Shown here piece after piece: positions 9,163 through 19,100 of a stretch of 64,000 bases of DNA. This stretch comes from Acaryochloris sp. CCMEE 5410. GTDB lineage: Bacteria; Cyanobacteriota; Cyanobacteriia; Thermosynechococcales; Thermosynechococcaceae. Below the pieces are notes generated by a model. It did not search any database. It was given only the letters and a program-made list of their open reading frames with translations, and was not told the origin of the DNA. Made by a program: the position numbers and the translations under genes. The stretch is taken from assembly GCF_000238775.2 (NCBI RefSeq), contig NZ_AFEJ02000002.1, forward strand, positions 434,001 to 498,000, in the 5' to 3' direction. The first letter of the stretch is position 1; each line of letters starts with the position of its first letter.

Positions 9163-10320
9163 ATGACAGTGGACATAGAATTTCTGATTCAAAAAGAGGG
9201 AGATTTTGCGTGGCTCCCCCTCGAATCTCTCAGTGTTGAAATATTAGTCGGCAGATATCAACTGATCGCCCAAACCAGTGAGGCAGACTGCCCCATTCAA
9301 GTCCATATCCATCATCAGTACGTGGAAGATGGGTTGTGGCAAGAAGTCGTCCAACACCAACTCTTCCACACCGATTCCCAAGGCCGCATCGAAGTCCTAC
9401 CCCCCACCTTCCTTCAACATGGTCGTTGGATCATTAGTTGCGCAGCCAACGAAGACGAGCAACTTGCCAACTCAGAGATCGATCGCCATTGTGTACAACT
9501 CCAAGTCCTTGAACAAGAAACTGATCTAGACCAAGATTGGGAATTCCTCAGTCATTCTATGGCTTGTCCAGAGTCTAATGGACAGCAAGCAGACCTACTG
9601 GCACCCTTGCAAGCTGCCAATATAAGGGCAAAAACGGCTTGGAATAACATTGCCCCGCCCGAAGAGAGCATCTCCATCCCTGAAGAAGGATTAAATCTCG
9701 CAGAGAACATCTCCATCCTGGAAAAAGAATTAAATCTCGCAGAGAGCTTCTCCATCCTTGAAGAAGAATTCAACCTCGAAGAAAGCATACCCATCCCAGG
9801 GCAAGAACCTGAGGAAACATCCTCCATATCTCCCACTCTTTTCAATATCTACGAGCCAGCCAGGGCTGCAAACAACCCAGATGTACAGCCCTCCCAAGAC
9901 AGCCGCCCAGAATCCACTGTCCCGCAACTACCGGAGATTCCTCACGATATCACCCCGATCCGTCTGCAGATTTCACCGGGTCTGATTCTTCCACCTGAAC
10001 TCTTCACACCAGAAACCGATAATATTCCTATCCCCCAGCTTCCTGAATTCCCACACCTTAATCAGTGGAAAGATCTGTCTTATTCAGAACTATCCATTGC
10101 TTTAGGGCGCCTTCACTGGAGCAAACTCGATACCTACGGTGAAGCGATTGATGTCGACTTTGGGGCGCTCGAATTACAGGAGCGATTTTTAGCAACATTG
10201 ACTCAACTATCCACACAGAAAACCGTAAATCCCAACAACGGTACATCTGTCACACCCGAGAAAGAAACACAATCCAACAGTAAAGCCTTGGTCCCCATTG
10301 CCTCAGAAGGGGCATCCTAA
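9163..10320 (+). CDS. Hypothetical protein with 13-residue tandem repeats
   Basis: 385 aa, not recognised. The N-terminal part (about 1-130) is beta-rich and contains several short His-containing stretches such as VHIHHQYV. Residues 168-206 are three tandem 13-residue units (ESISIPEEGLNLA, ENISILEKELNLA, ESFSILEEEFNLE) with a partial fourth. At DNA level the period is 39 bases (9664-9780). The middle is acidic and Pro-rich. The C-terminal part (about 280-350) looks folded, with the stretch WKDLSYSELSIALGRLHWSKL. No signal peptide. A small membrane protein gene follows 22 bases later and may be co-transcribed. Confidence 0.75.
   Translation: MTVDIEFLIQKEGDFAWLPLESLSVEILVGRYQLIAQTSEADCPIQVHIHHQYVEDGLWQEVVQHQLFHTDSQGRIEVLPPTFLQHGRWIISCAANEDEQLANSEIDRHCVQLQVLEQETDLDQDWEFLSHSMACPESNGQQADLLAPLQAANIRAKTAWNNIAPPEESISIPEEGLNLAENISILEKELNLAESFSILEEEFNLEESIPIPGQEPEETSSISPTLFNIYEPARAANNPDVQPSQDSRPESTVPQLPEIPHDITPIRLQISPGLILPPELFTPETDNIPIPQLPEFPHLNQWKDLSYSELSIALGRLHWSKLDTYGEAIDVDFGALELQERFLATLTQLSTQKTVNPNNGTSVTPEKETQSNSKALVPIASEGAS
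9664..9816 (+). repeat. 39-bp in-frame tandem repeat (three and a partial copy)
   Basis: Units start at 9664, 9703 and 9742, each 39 bases, with a degraded fourth from 9781. Each encodes a 13-residue unit beginning Glu-(Ser/Asn) and containing a Ser-Ile core and Leu-Asn-Leu. Copies differ by several substitutions, so the array is not very recent, but the phase is exactly kept. Confidence 0.85.
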
Positions 10321-10342
10321 AGACCAAAAATAAGGACTGAAT

Positions 10343-10573
10343 ATGCGTATTTGGCTCATTAGTTTTCTTACCCTCTTAGCCTTAGCAAGAGGATTAGAGT
10401 GGCTCCACCACCTGACCTTGCCATTCCCAATCCTCTTATTAGGGGGGGCAATGCTGTCGATTCTATCCAACGAGTCGACCCTAGCAGGCTTACCTTGGAT
10501 GCCAAAATCACGCTCTGCCAAAATTTCCCAAATAGAACCTGTAGCCCCTGAAAACACCTTTACTCCCCAATAA
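10343..10573 (+). CDS. Small membrane protein
   Basis: 76 aa. The first 45 residues are strongly hydrophobic (SFLTLLALARG, then FPILLLGGAMLSIL), giving one or two membrane helices, and a short polar C-terminal tail follows. A purine-rich stretch (aaggac) lies ahead of the ATG. It starts 22 bases after the repeat-containing gene and ends just before a strong hairpin, so the two genes probably form one transcript. No family recognised. Confidence 0.6.
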   Translation: MRIWLISFLTLLALARGLEWLHHLTLPFPILLLGGAMLSILSNESTLAGLPWMPKSRSAKISQIEPVAPENTFTPQ

Positions 10574-10596
10574 ATTCATTGACCTAGTTTTTGACA

Positions 10597-10628
10597 AGAA
10601 AGGGGTGCTCAAATGAGCACCCCTTTCT
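10597..10628. terminator. Bidirectional terminator hairpin
   Basis: Perfect 14-bp arms AGAAAGGGGTGCTC (10597-10610) and GAGCACCCCTTTCT (10615-10628) around a four-base loop, between the ends of two convergent genes (the small membrane protein and pgk). No long U-run follows on either side, so efficiency is uncertain, but stem length and position argue for a shared transcription end. Confidence 0.7.
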
Positions 10629-10658
10629 CGCTAAGTTTTATAGCTTGAGATAACTGTC

Positions 10659-11864
10659 TTAAGCTTCATTAAGGGCCGCAATTCCAGGTAAGACTTTACC
10701 TTCCAAAAGCTCTAGACTTGCACCGCCTCCGGTAGAAATATGGCTCATTTTTTCAGCCACACCCACTTTTTCAACTGCCGCAACCGAGTCACCTCCTCCA
10801 ATAATGGTGTCAGCGCCTGTCTCGGTAATTGCAGCCAAGCTATGGGCAACCGCATCAGTTCCTGCTGCAAATTTATCGAATTCAAACACACCCATCGGTC
10901 CATTCCAAATCACAGTTTTGCAATCAGAAAGGGCGGCCTGAAACTCTTTCACAGAGTTGGGACCAATATCCAAGCCCATCCAGCCATCAGGAATATTATT
11001 GATGCTCACAGTCTGAGCATTGGCATCAGCAGCAAAATTATCTGCAACCACAACATCACTAGGCAGTAACAGAGCGACTCCCTTCTCTTTAGCCTTAGCC
11101 TCTAGAGTACGAGCTAAATCTAGCTTGTCTTCTTCAACCAAAGACTTACCCACAGCCAAACCACGAGCTTTATAGAAAGTGAAAATCATACCGCCACCAA
11201 TCAGTAGTTTGTCTACCTTGTCTAACAAGGTTTCAATCACACCAATTTTGCTTGAGACTTTTGAACCACCCACGATAGCGGCCAAAGGACGCTGAGGGCT
11301 CTCAATGGCTGCCTGTAGATACTTCAGTTCTTTCTCAATTAAATAACCCGCCACAGAAGGGCTCAGGTGATGAGTCACTCCTTCAGTAGAAGCATGGGCT
11401 CGGTGGGCCGTACCAAAAGCATCATTGACGTACAGATCTGCCACTGAAGCTAGCTGGCGGGCAAACTCAGGGTCATTAGCCTCTTCACCCGCATGGAAAC
11501 GTACATTTTCCAGAAGGGCAACTTGTCCATTCTGTAATGCGCCGACTTTTGCCGCCACCTCATCTCCAATACAGTCATCACATTTGGTGACCGATTGACC
11601 CAGTAATTCAGACAAACGTGCAGCAACGGGTGTTAGGCGCATGGACTCATTGACTTGTCCCTTAGGACGTCCAAAGTGGCTCGCAAGAATGACCTTAGCA
11701 CCTTTAGACGTTAGGTCTTGAATCGTGGGGAGAGCAGCGCGAATGCGGGTATCGTCTGTAATTTTGCCGTCGCCATCTAAGGGCACATTGAAATCGGCAC
11801 GCACCAAAACTCGCTTACCAGATAAATCTGCCGATGTTAAATTGGCTATTGTTTTCTTGGACAC
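10659..11864 (-). CDS. pgk: Phosphoglycerate kinase
   Basis: 401 aa, normal length. This enzyme interconverts 1,3-bisphosphoglycerate plus ADP and 3-phosphoglycerate plus ATP, serving both the Calvin cycle and glycolysis. The signature [11 protein letters not shown] is at residues 19-29. The substrate-binding [15 protein letters not shown], the nucleotide-binding region [10 protein letters not shown], and the C-terminal [13 protein letters not shown] loop are all present. It stands alone, convergent with the upstream small gene through a strong hairpin and divergent from the universal stress gene. Confidence 0.97.
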   Translation of the reverse strand: MSKKTIANLTSADLSGKRVLVRADFNVPLDGDGKITDDTRIRAALPTIQDLTSKGAKVILASHFGRPKGQVNESMRLTPVAARLSELLGQSVTKCDDCIGDEVAAKVGALQNGQVALLENVRFHAGEEANDPEFARQLASVADLYVNDAFGTAHRAHASTEGVTHHLSPSVAGYLIEKELKYLQAAIESPQRPLAAIVGGSKVSSKIGVIETLLDKVDKLLIGGGMIFTFYKARGLAVGKSLVEEDKLDLARTLEAKAKEKGVALLLPSDVVVADNFAADANAQTVSINNIPDGWMGLDIGPNSVKEFQAALSDCKTVIWNGPMGVFEFDKFAAGTDAVAHSLAAITETGADTIIGGGDSVAAVEKVGVAEKMSHISTGGGASLELLEGKVLPGIAALNEA

Positions 11865-12049
11865 AGTAAAAATCTCCTAAATGCGTCTATTGCGTTTTAT
11901 TACCCCCCATAGCAGAGCGCATGGGGTATTGGCATGATGATGGTTGGGATAAATCTATACCCAAACTCGTCGGTCGGGTTGGTTGTTAATGTGAACTGAT
12001 ACCGTGCCGTCCATATTTTACCGGAGTCCGTACCCTGGAGTAGAGCTTC

Positions 12050-12451
12050 ATGTTTAAGACGATTTTGTTTCCAATTGATCAAAGTCGAGCTTCTCAGGAT
12101 GCTGCTGAGAAGGTGGCCGAAATCGTTAAATTTTGCAATAGCAAACTCGTCATCCTATCCGTACAATCAGATGCTGGGAACACTCCCGAAAACAGTACCC
12201 CTGCCAATCAAGCCATTGACCAACTCCTCCAAAACGCAAAAATCGCTTTTTCAGATTGGGGGATTGCTGCTGAGATTACAAAACAAGTCGGAAGACCCGC
12301 CTTCTGCATTTGTGATTATGCCGATGAAATCAATGCCGATTTAATCGTTATGGGTTGCCGAGGCGTTGGCCTTACTGAAGAAGGAGCTTCAGAAAGCGTC
12401 AGTAATCGGGTGATTAATTTAGCCCCTTGCCCTGTCATGGTTATTCCTTAG
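12050..12451 (+). CDS. Universal stress protein (UspA family)
   Basis: 133 aa, single Usp domain. It begins with the family pattern FKTILFPIDQS, and the C-terminal half has the ATP-binding-like stretch LIVMGCRGVGL and ends NLAPCPVMVIP. The canonical pattern is G-x2-G-x9-G-(S/T); here the last Gly is replaced by Glu (GCRG then nine residues then ES), so nucleotide binding may be altered. Soluble cytoplasmic protein. It diverges from pgk. A short perfect hairpin (arms GTGAAGG and CCTTCAC) lies directly after the stop. Confidence 0.88.
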   Translation: MFKTILFPIDQSRASQDAAEKVAEIVKFCNSKLVILSVQSDAGNTPENSTPANQAIDQLLQNAKIAFSDWGIAAEITKQVGRPAFCICDYADEINADLIVMGCRGVGLTEEGASESVSNRVINLAPCPVMVIP

Positions 12452-12468
12452 GTGAAGGCGTCCTTCAC
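12452..12468. terminator. Short hairpin after universal stress gene
   Basis: Arms GTGAAGG (12452-12458) and CCTTCAC (12462-12468) with a 3-base loop begin at the stop codon of the Usp gene. There is no U-run, so this may be a weak terminator or an mRNA end structure only. Confidence 0.3.
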
Positions 12469-12510
12469 TAAGGATGGCCACACAACACCGACTCAGATGC
12501 CCTATCTCGA

Positions 12511-14472
12511 TTATTGCTGAGTTAATTCCAGGATTACATCACACCGATAATTATTGGCCAGGGAGGCCAAAAGGTTTTTTAAATGCTCATATTCAGGTGA
12601 GATGTCTTCTAGCAAGTCAAAAATTCCATCCGTATCTAAATTAATGGCCTTACTCTGCAGGTGGTTCAGCCATGATTCAGACATCACTTCCTGTAATTGA
12701 GCCTTAAGATCATTCCGTTTAGGTAGGGACAAAGAGTCGCAATGGGTCAACGGAGGAGTCAATTCTTCATATAAATACTTCACCCCTAAATGCTGCGTCA
12801 TTTTCTCCAAGATAATCGTCTCATTACAGGGTTTATGGAGAAAATCATCACAGCCACACGTCAGCGCTCGTTCTTTATCTTCATCAAAGGCATTAGCCGT
12901 TAAAGCAATAATCACTGGTTGTGGGATCTGAGGCATTGCTCTAATCTGTTGAGTCGCCTCCAGGCCATCCATTAAAGGCATCTTAATATCCATCCAAATT
13001 AAATGGGGATGCCATTCTTGGCACACTTCCAAAGCTTCTTGGCCATTTTGTGCAGATTTCACCAAAAAGCCAATGGTGGCCAGTAATGTGACTAACAAAC
13101 ATCGATTATCTGCATGATCTTCCACTACCAAGATCCGAAAAATCGGTTGATGAGGGTGAACCTGAAGAATACGCTGTTCGAGGGTGGGTACCAATGCACT
13201 AGCAGTACTTACTTTTACGGGAATTGAAAAAGAAAAAGTCGCTCCCTTATTAAGCTGACTCAATATGGATAATTCTCCCCCCATTAAATTGACAAATTGA
13301 CGACTAATTGACAGTCCTAAGCCTGTCCCATGGACCCCCTGATGGGACTGTTTGCCATACTCAGTTTGGTAAAAAGGATGAAAAATCTTCTCTTGATCCT
13401 CTTCTGAGACACCAGGTCCCGTATCCTCTACTGAGAAGGTTAATAAACAAGTCGGCTCCTGAAGGTTTACAGAGTAAGCATCATCGAGATAAAGACGACT
13501 GGCTACTTTCAGATAAACTTGCCCTTCATTAGTAAATTTAATTGCATTCCCCAGTAAATTAATTAGTACCTGACGAAGCTTTTTGATGTCAGCTTGAATA
13601 TATTGGGGAACCGTTTTAGAATATTGAAATTTTAAAGTAATTTTTTTGGAAAAAACCTTCTGTTGGAACAAATTATATAGGCCTTCCAAAAAGTGATGAA
13701 GGTTAAAATTGGTGGGATCTAGGGTAATTTGACCAGCCTCAATTTTCGACATTTCTAGAATGTCGTTGAGAAGAGCCAGGAGATGTTCACCACTATTATT
13801 GATGATGCTTAGCTTATGAAGATGAGCCGCCGTCAAGGTTGAATCCCGACTCAATAGTTGCGAAAAGCCTAAAATTGCATTTAGAGGTGTTCGCAATTCA
13901 TGACTCATATTGGCAAGAAAGGTGCTTTTAGCTAAATTCGCACTTTCAGCCATCTCCTTAGCAGCCACTAATTTTTGAGCCCGTTCATCCGCCAACTTAT
14001 GGGCTTCATTTAAAGCTGTATTTTTGGCCTGTAAAAGAAATAGAAAATCTGAGACCCGATCATGAACAGCAAAATGGTTAAGCCGTAACCCCAGAGGTTT
14101 AAGCTCATGGATTTCTGTTACCCAGAGAGAACCAAGGAAAAAAATTAAATTAGTCTCGGCTACATACACCATCTGCCCTTGCAACTGCATATTTATAGCA
14201 AGGCAATCTAAAATCAACAACGAACGGCAAGGCTCGCTGAGACTAGCAAAATCTGGTGACAAAGGGGGTCTTTGAATCGCAAATTGCTGTTCAAACTGAC
14301 TCCCACAGATTTTAGGGAGTAAATGCTGAAGAGAGTCTCCAGCTTGAATAATCTCTAAATCTGAATTGAGAACGAAATGGAATGGGAAGGCAGTGGCAAA
14401 TTGCCCTGGCGGTAAACTATGCCGAAAGAAAAGAGTCTGATGACTAGGGCTGATAGGTGACTGAGAACACAT
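12511..14472 (-). CDS. HNOBA-type hybrid sensor histidine kinase
   Basis: 653 aa soluble hybrid kinase. Residues 1-150 match the heme-NO-binding-associated (HNOBA) domain, which partners H-NOX proteins, and a short coiled coil (about 150-185) follows. The HisKA domain has the phospho-acceptor His191 in [12 protein letters not shown]. The HATPase has the N-box ([12 protein letters not shown]309), G1 (VEDTGPGVS) and G2 (GTGLGLSIS). A receiver domain (about 446-565) carries the phospho-acceptor Asp495 in [11 protein letters not shown]. No HPt domain and no output domain are present, so phosphate must pass to another protein. The start codon lies inside the end of the H-NOX gene (29-base overlap), implying coupled translation and an NO-controlled kinase. 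Confidence 0.92.
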   Translation of the reverse strand: MCSQSPISPSHQTLFFRHSLPPGQFATAFPFHFVLNSDLEIIQAGDSLQHLLPKICGSQFEQQFAIQRPPLSPDFASLSEPCRSLLILDCLAINMQLQGQMVYVAETNLIFFLGSLWVTEIHELKPLGLRLNHFAVHDRVSDFLFLLQAKNTALNEAHKLADERAQKLVAAKEMAESANLAKSTFLANMSHELRTPLNAILGFSQLLSRDSTLTAAHLHKLSIINNSGEHLLALLNDILEMSKIEAGQITLDPTNFNLHHFLEGLYNLFQQKVFSKKITLKFQYSKTVPQYIQADIKKLRQVLINLLGNAIKFTNEGQVYLKVASRLYLDDAYSVNLQEPTCLLTFSVEDTGPGVSEEDQEKIFHPFYQTEYGKQSHQGVHGTGLGLSISRQFVNLMGGELSILSQLNKGATFSFSIPVKVSTASALVPTLEQRILQVHPHQPIFRILVVEDHADNRCLLVTLLATIGFLVKSAQNGQEALEVCQEWHPHLIWMDIKMPLMDGLEATQQIRAMPQIPQPVIIALTANAFDEDKERALTCGCDDFLHKPCNETIILEKMTQHLGVKYLYEELTPPLTHCDSLSLPKRNDLKAQLQEVMSESWLNHLQSKAINLDTDGIFDLLEDISPEYEHLKNLLASLANNYRCDVILELTQQ

Positions 14473-14992
14473 CGTGATCAGCTCCCTGCTCTCGATCTTG
14501 GACTTGGGTTACTTCTACTGCTGTGTCAAATCGCTCCCCTAGCCCTTCCACCAATCCAGATACCATCGGAGCCATTCCTTTTCGATGGGAATAGTAATGC
14601 AGGTTTAAGGTCTGTTTCTCCTGATCGCTACATTGAAAGGAAGGCGGTTGCATTTTTGGGAAAATTACCCCTAGACGGCTATGTAAGTCATCGAGATTTC
14701 CCAAAAACTCTGGCAAATCATCGCCAGCCAGGTCCATCATTTCGCCATACCCTTCTTGTCCAGTAAACTTTACCCAATATTTCCCAAAATCTTCCATGAT
14801 CTCGGCTGCAGAAATTCCCAGCACTTGACTGGCAGACTTGACCAAACGATGGGTCAAGTCGTCCGGATAGCTCTCCAAGCTAATAAAATTTTCAGATTTA
14901 GTTTCGGAAAGTTCTCTAATCGCTTTCCAAGCATCCTCACCAAAATGGTCACAAACCATTTCTTGAATGGCTTTATTCACTAAGCCATACAT
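14444..14992 (-). CDS. H-NOX heme nitric-oxide sensor
   Basis: 182 aa from the start [10 protein letters not shown], the standard H-NOX N-terminus (an upstream in-frame codon at 15007 would add five residues). The heme-binding signs are all visible: proximal His104 in [10 protein letters not shown], and the heme propionate-binding Tyr-x-Ser-x-Arg at 133-137 (YYSHR). A Trp at 73 (KYWVKF) matches the distal-pocket Trp of the Nostoc H-NOX, which favours NO over O2 binding (family knowledge). It overlaps the HNOBA kinase gene downstream, the classic sensor/kinase pair. It probably inhibits or activates that kinase on binding NO. Confidence 0.93.
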   Translation of the reverse strand: MYGLVNKAIQEMVCDHFGEDAWKAIRELSETKSENFISLESYPDDLTHRLVKSASQVLGISAAEIMEDFGKYWVKFTGQEGYGEMMDLAGDDLPEFLGNLDDLHSRLGVIFPKMQPPSFQCSDQEKQTLNLHYYSHRKGMAPMVSGLVEGLGERFDTAVEVTQVQDREQGADHDVFSVTYQP

Positions 14993-15353
14993 ACAGCATC
15001 CCCCCACTCATTTATTTCTCGGCAAATTAATCTTATAGAAGAGATTTGCCTACAACTATTCCCTCTAATATAATCAAGAACCAAAAATTCGGTCCAAAAC
15101 AATAGGTTTTATTCAGGAAATCCTTCTGATTTTATTTTGACTATTGCATTTTTTTGAGTTGGGAATAGATAAGCAAATGTTCTTAACTTAGCTGTGGAAA
15201 CAGGTTGAGTACTCTAGCAAATAAACCTCTATCGCTAAAAAATGAAAGGACATCAGTTATTTCTCTAGCCACATTTTGATCGAATTCAGTAAAGCGTCAT
15301 ATACATATTTGAATGGAGTACCTTACCCAGGACGACAAGCACCTGTTGGCCAT
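14993..15353. other. Intergenic stretch, no gene seen
   Basis: About 360 A/T-rich bases between the H-NOX start and the pirin stop. It should hold the H-NOX promoter. I find no convincing open frame, RNA gene or strong inverted repeat. Confidence 0.6.
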
Positions 15354-16061
15354 CTAGGTCGCCATATCGAATAATATGATTTCAGCACTTTCAGACTGTC
15401 CATGAACTGTTATCTCATGGCTATTTGATATAGCAGCAGCATCTCCCGCTATTAGATCATGCTTCCCGTTCAACTGAATCGCACCTTTGGCAACGTGTAA
15501 CCAAGCTTTCCGTTGGACAGGCATCGGATGGACAATAGTACCTTGCTGGCTGAGCTGGGCCGCATATAAATCCACTTGTTGATGAATAGTGACTGCACCC
15601 TGCCGACTCTTTTTAGCCCCTATCAGGTACAGGTGATTGAATGGCTGATCAGCTGATAAGCGAACTTGTTCATATCCAGGCTCTAAATCTTCGGCATCAG
15701 GAACTATCCAAATTTGCAATAGGTGTACCGGCTCAGAGAGGGAGGGATTATACTCACTATGCTGAATTCCTGTGCCAGCGGTCATTCTCTGAACATCGCC
15801 AGGTTTAATGATTGAGCCATTGCCCAAACTATCCCTATGCTCTAAAGCCCCCTCTAGCACATAGGTAATAATTTCCATATTCTTATGACCATGGGTTCCA
15901 AATCCCTGGCCTGGCTGGATGACATCTTCATTAATCACCCGCAAGGGTCCAAAGCTCATATGGCGAGGATCGTAGTACTGACCAAAGGAAAACGTGTGAT
16001 AGCTCTTGAGCCAATCTAAGTCTGCTGTTCCTCTTTCTTGGCCCCGACGAATATCAATCAT
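15354..16061 (-). CDS. Pirin family protein (YhhW-like bicupin)
   Basis: 235 aa, the short bicupin type. The N-terminal cupin holds the metal-binding pattern GTHGHKNMEIITYVLEG and, further on, GIQHSEYN, which supply the His/Glu ligands known for pirins. The C-terminal cupin is degenerate. Relatives such as YhhW have quercetin-dioxygenase activity in vitro; true roles in bacteria are mostly regulatory or unknown. It diverges from a LysR-type regulator gene, the usual arrangement for a regulator and its target, and the gap holds repeated GACAATA motifs. Confidence 0.9.
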   Translation of the reverse strand: MIDIRRGQERGTADLDWLKSYHTFSFGQYYDPRHMSFGPLRVINEDVIQPGQGFGTHGHKNMEIITYVLEGALEHRDSLGNGSIIKPGDVQRMTAGTGIQHSEYNPSLSEPVHLLQIWIVPDAEDLEPGYEQVRLSADQPFNHLYLIGAKKSRQGAVTIHQQVDLYAAQLSQQGTIVHPMPVQRKAWLHVAKGAIQLNGKHDLIAGDAAAISNSHEITVHGQSESAEIILFDMAT

Positions 16062-16149
16062 TTGAGTCGACCTATCTTTATCTAAAGGAAGGGCAATTCA
16101 CCTCTTTCAGTTCGGTGATATATCTATCATTAACTAACTCTTTATAAAT

Positions 16150-16199
16150 GACAATATGATATTTTCATGACTTATTGTCTCTTTATTTGCGACAATAAG
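16150..16199. promoter_or_regulatory. Three GACAATA half-sites, candidate LysR operator
   Basis: GACAATA occurs at 16150-16156 and 16191-16197, and its complement TATTGTC at 16173-16179. The last two form a larger dyad: CTTATTGTC (16171-16179), 11 bases, GACAATAAG (16191-16199), with perfect 9-bp arms. The T-N11-A form fits LysR-type binding sites. It lies between the pirin and LysR genes and ends directly at the likely LysR start codon (16200). Confidence 0.55.
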
Positions 16200-17120
16200 A
16201 TGGATAAATTCGACAGTATGTATGCCTTCACCCAAGTGGTTGATGCAGGGGGATTTGCAGCAGCCTCCCGAAAAATGGGACTGTCGCGATCGCAAGTCAA
16301 TAAACTGGTGATTAACCTAGAGGACAGCCTAGGGGTGCAACTTTTACAACGCACAACGCGCAAAGTAGCCCCCACAAAAACCGGTCTAGCTTTTTATGAG
16401 CGTTGTCGGGCTATTCTGGCAGACGTGGTAGAAGCAGAAGAAGCTCTTACTCAATACCAAACCCAGCCCAAAGGAATCCTGCGCATCAACGCCCCCATGT
16501 CTTTTGGCACAGAATACTTAGCTCCGCTCCTGCCTGATTTCTTAACTCAGCATTCAGAATTAAAGGTGGAATTGGTTTTAAATGATCGATTTATTGATCC
16601 GATCGAAGAGGGGTTCGATATTAGTATTCGTATTTCTGCTCAACCGACAGCTAGTAGCTTAATCGTTCACACCCTTTGTCCTGCCCCCAGAGTGCTATGT
16701 GCTGCCCCTGATTATCTTGAGCAACATGGTATTCCTAGGCATCCTGATCAGCTCAAGCACCATTCTTGCTTGCACTATGGTTACTTGGCTCCACTCCATC
16801 TGTGGCAACTCAAAGGACCTGATCAAACCCATCGGATTCAAGTCCAAGGTGCTATCTGTTCGAATAATGGAGAAGTACTACGACAGGCAGCTCTCAAGGG
16901 ATTAGGGATTGCACTGTTACCGATTTTTCTTGTGGGAGAAGATTTGAAAGGTGAGCGATTGCAGGTGGTTTTATCAAATTATGACAGTCCTGGAATCGCA
17001 GTGCATATCCTTTATCCCGTGAGTAAGCATCTTTCTGCCAAGGTGCAGTTATTTACAGCGTTCTTACAAACACACCTTGGCCCAGATCCACAACTGGCCG
17101 AAGAGGCAGGCAAGAATTAA
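16200..17120 (+). CDS. LysR family transcriptional regulator
   Basis: 306 aa from ATG 16200 ([19 protein letters not shown]), the usual LTTR N-terminus. An in-frame ATG at 16167 would add eleven residues but would put coding sequence across a clean operator-like dyad, so I prefer the later start. The winged-helix domain is residues 1-60 ([22 protein letters not shown]) and a LysR substrate-binding domain covers about 90-290. Of LTTR subgroups it looks most like the CrgA/DsdC-like type. The divergent pirin gene is the likely target. Effector unknown. Confidence 0.88.
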   Translation: MDKFDSMYAFTQVVDAGGFAAASRKMGLSRSQVNKLVINLEDSLGVQLLQRTTRKVAPTKTGLAFYERCRAILADVVEAEEALTQYQTQPKGILRINAPMSFGTEYLAPLLPDFLTQHSELKVELVLNDRFIDPIEEGFDISIRISAQPTASSLIVHTLCPAPRVLCAAPDYLEQHGIPRHPDQLKHHSCLHYGYLAPLHLWQLKGPDQTHRIQVQGAICSNNGEVLRQAALKGLGIALLPIFLVGEDLKGERLQVVLSNYDSPGIAVHILYPVSKHLSAKVQLFTAFLQTHLGPDPQLAEEAGKN

Positions 17121-17320
17121 GATGGGGGAACGAACCTTTCTCAAAATCGCTGAAATACCGTTTTTTGACCTGACTTCGTTTTTAATCAGCCCCTTAACAG
17201 AAGTCCTAATTCTCACCCCACTGACTAGCACCCAGTCACCCAGTCTACTCCTAGGCCAGGACCCTACTGAACCCTCTGGACCATTCGTTATACAAGCAAC
17301 TTATTTGCTAAGGATTTGAT

Positions 17321-19093
17321 ATGAAAAAATGGCTGCTGTTGCTAATGTTCATTGCAGGTTTCAGTTGGGCGATCGCAAATTTCCAAGGGCTGTCGGCTCA
17401 AGGACAATATGACTCCCTCGTATTTGATTTCAAAGAATCTCTCTCCACAACAGAGATTGAACAGCAGGTCAATGCTTTATCAGAGCAATTCCGCACTAAG
17501 TTAGCCTATAACAGTGAGTTTTCCTTAAAGGATCATGTTTTCATTGCTAAGGGAGATGAACAGCTCCTCAAAGCGGTTAGAAAATCTGGCATTAGCGAAT
17601 TTACTGAATTTGTTGAGCCCAACTACATCTATCAAGCATCGTTCAGTCCTAACGATCCAGAGTTTGACAAGCAATGGAACCTCAAAAGCATCAACATGGA
17701 GGCAGCCTGGCAAGCCAGTCGGGGGCGAGGTACAACCGTTGCCGTGATTGATACCGGTATTGCTCCCGTGGCTGATTTGAAACGGACTCGCCTTGTCCCT
17801 GGCTATGACTTTGTCAACGATCGGGTCAAGGCCACTGATGATCATGGTCATGGTACCCATGTGGCGGGCACCATCGCTCAATCCACCCATAATAACTTTG
17901 GCGTCGCGGGTATCGCCTATGAAGCCCAACTGATGCCATTAAAGGTTTTAAGTCGAGGCGGATCCGGGACTGTAGCAGATATTGCAGAATCTATTCGCTT
18001 TGCAGCAGACAACGGAGCCGACGTCATCAATATGAGCCTGGGCGGGGGTGGCGAAAGTGAACTGATGCAAGAAGCCATTGAATATGCCCATCAAAAAGGG
18101 GTAGTGATTGTGGCCGCTGCGGGTAATGCCGCCAGAAGTGCTGTAGAATTTCCGGCCCGCTACCCCCATGTCATTGGCGTTTCTGCTCTAGATGCGGAAG
18201 GCCAAAAAGCACCTTACTCCAATTATGGGGCTGGGGTCGATATTTCAGCCCCTGGAGGCTCCCTTAAAGGCAACAATAGCTTGGGGGGTATTTTGCAAAA
18301 TACCATCAACCCTCGAGATGGCTCTTCAATCTTTGCCGCCTTCCAAGGAACCAGCATGGCGGCCCCTCATGTGGCGGGCGTTGCAGCCTTAATTCGATCC
18401 ATTGGGGTCCAAAACCCAGATCAAGTCGAACAGGTTCTCAAACAGTCTGCAGCTGCGGTCAAAGATGATGCCTCCAATTACTTTGGTACGGGTAAATTAG
18501 ACGCCAGTAAAGCCGTCAGCTTAGCCGCTCAAAAAAGTTTTGGATTCAACAGCTTTATGGGGTGGCTGCGGAATGGCTTATTCTTAGGACCCCGCTTCTG
18601 GTTCGACGCCAGAGCAGTCAATTGGGTCAATAAGTTTATTATGCTAGCGGTTGCAGCTGTGCTCGCCTCCCTATTCCGCTTACCTTGGAATTGGCCCATG
18701 GGGTTAGGGCTGATTTTCGGTAGCACCGGCTTATTTATCCTCCGCTGCTTTCATCTGGTGGATCTCCCCCATTGGCCCTTGCGCGTTTTGGGAAGCTCCT
18801 TACCCGAATTGGGTAGTGCGATTCAGGGCACCAATGCATTAAATCCCTTAACAGCTAACGTTTTGGCAGCTTTAGCCCTGATTGTCCTCTTCCTAAGCCA
18901 TCCTCAACTCAAGTGGTTTGCCCTTGGCGGTTCAGTGGGAATTACGGCCTGTTTAGGGGTGAGTGCATTTATAGCGCCCCAAGTCGTCTGGTTAGGCAGC
19001 ACCGCTGTTGCCCAGGGCTTTTTAGCCATCAATGCTTTGCTCTGCTTAGGGTTAGTTTATTTAGCATCTAAATCCGCCACTCGTTCCGCATAA
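17321..19093 (+). CDS. Secreted subtilisin-like (S8) protease with C-terminal membrane region
   Basis: 590 aa. A signal peptide or anchor covers about residues 4-27, and a propeptide-like region runs to about 110. The S8 catalytic domain has Asp144 (VAVIDTG), His177 (DHGHGTHVAG), oxyanion Asn269 (AAAGN) and Ser345 (GTSMAAPHVAG), so the triad is complete. After about residue 430 come four to six hydrophobic segments (VAAVLASLFRL, MGLGLIFGSTGLFIL, LAALALIVLFL and more), unusual for a subtilase. They would tether the protease to the membrane with the catalytic domain on the periplasmic side. A 74-residue gene starts 8 bases after its stop. Confidence 0.9.
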   Translation: MKKWLLLLMFIAGFSWAIANFQGLSAQGQYDSLVFDFKESLSTTEIEQQVNALSEQFRTKLAYNSEFSLKDHVFIAKGDEQLLKAVRKSGISEFTEFVEPNYIYQASFSPNDPEFDKQWNLKSINMEAAWQASRGRGTTVAVIDTGIAPVADLKRTRLVPGYDFVNDRVKATDDHGHGTHVAGTIAQSTHNNFGVAGIAYEAQLMPLKVLSRGGSGTVADIAESIRFAADNGADVINMSLGGGGESELMQEAIEYAHQKGVVIVAAAGNAARSAVEFPARYPHVIGVSALDAEGQKAPYSNYGAGVDISAPGGSLKGNNSLGGILQNTINPRDGSSIFAAFQGTSMAAPHVAGVAALIRSIGVQNPDQVEQVLKQSAAAVKDDASNYFGTGKLDASKAVSLAAQKSFGFNSFMGWLRNGLFLGPRFWFDARAVNWVNKFIMLAVAAVLASLFRLPWNWPMGLGLIFGSTGLFILRCFHLVDLPHWPLRVLGSSLPELGSAIQGTNALNPLTANVLAALALIVLFLSHPQLKWFALGGSVGITACLGVSAFIAPQVVWLGSTAVAQGFLAINALLCLGLVYLASKSATRSA

Positions 19094-19100
19094 AATCAGT

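Noticed and set aside
9552-9845. Minus-strand frame with repeats opposite the 13-residue repeat protein
   Set aside because: The repeats are just the reverse reading of the real in-frame repeats; the plus-strand protein continues well beyond both ends.
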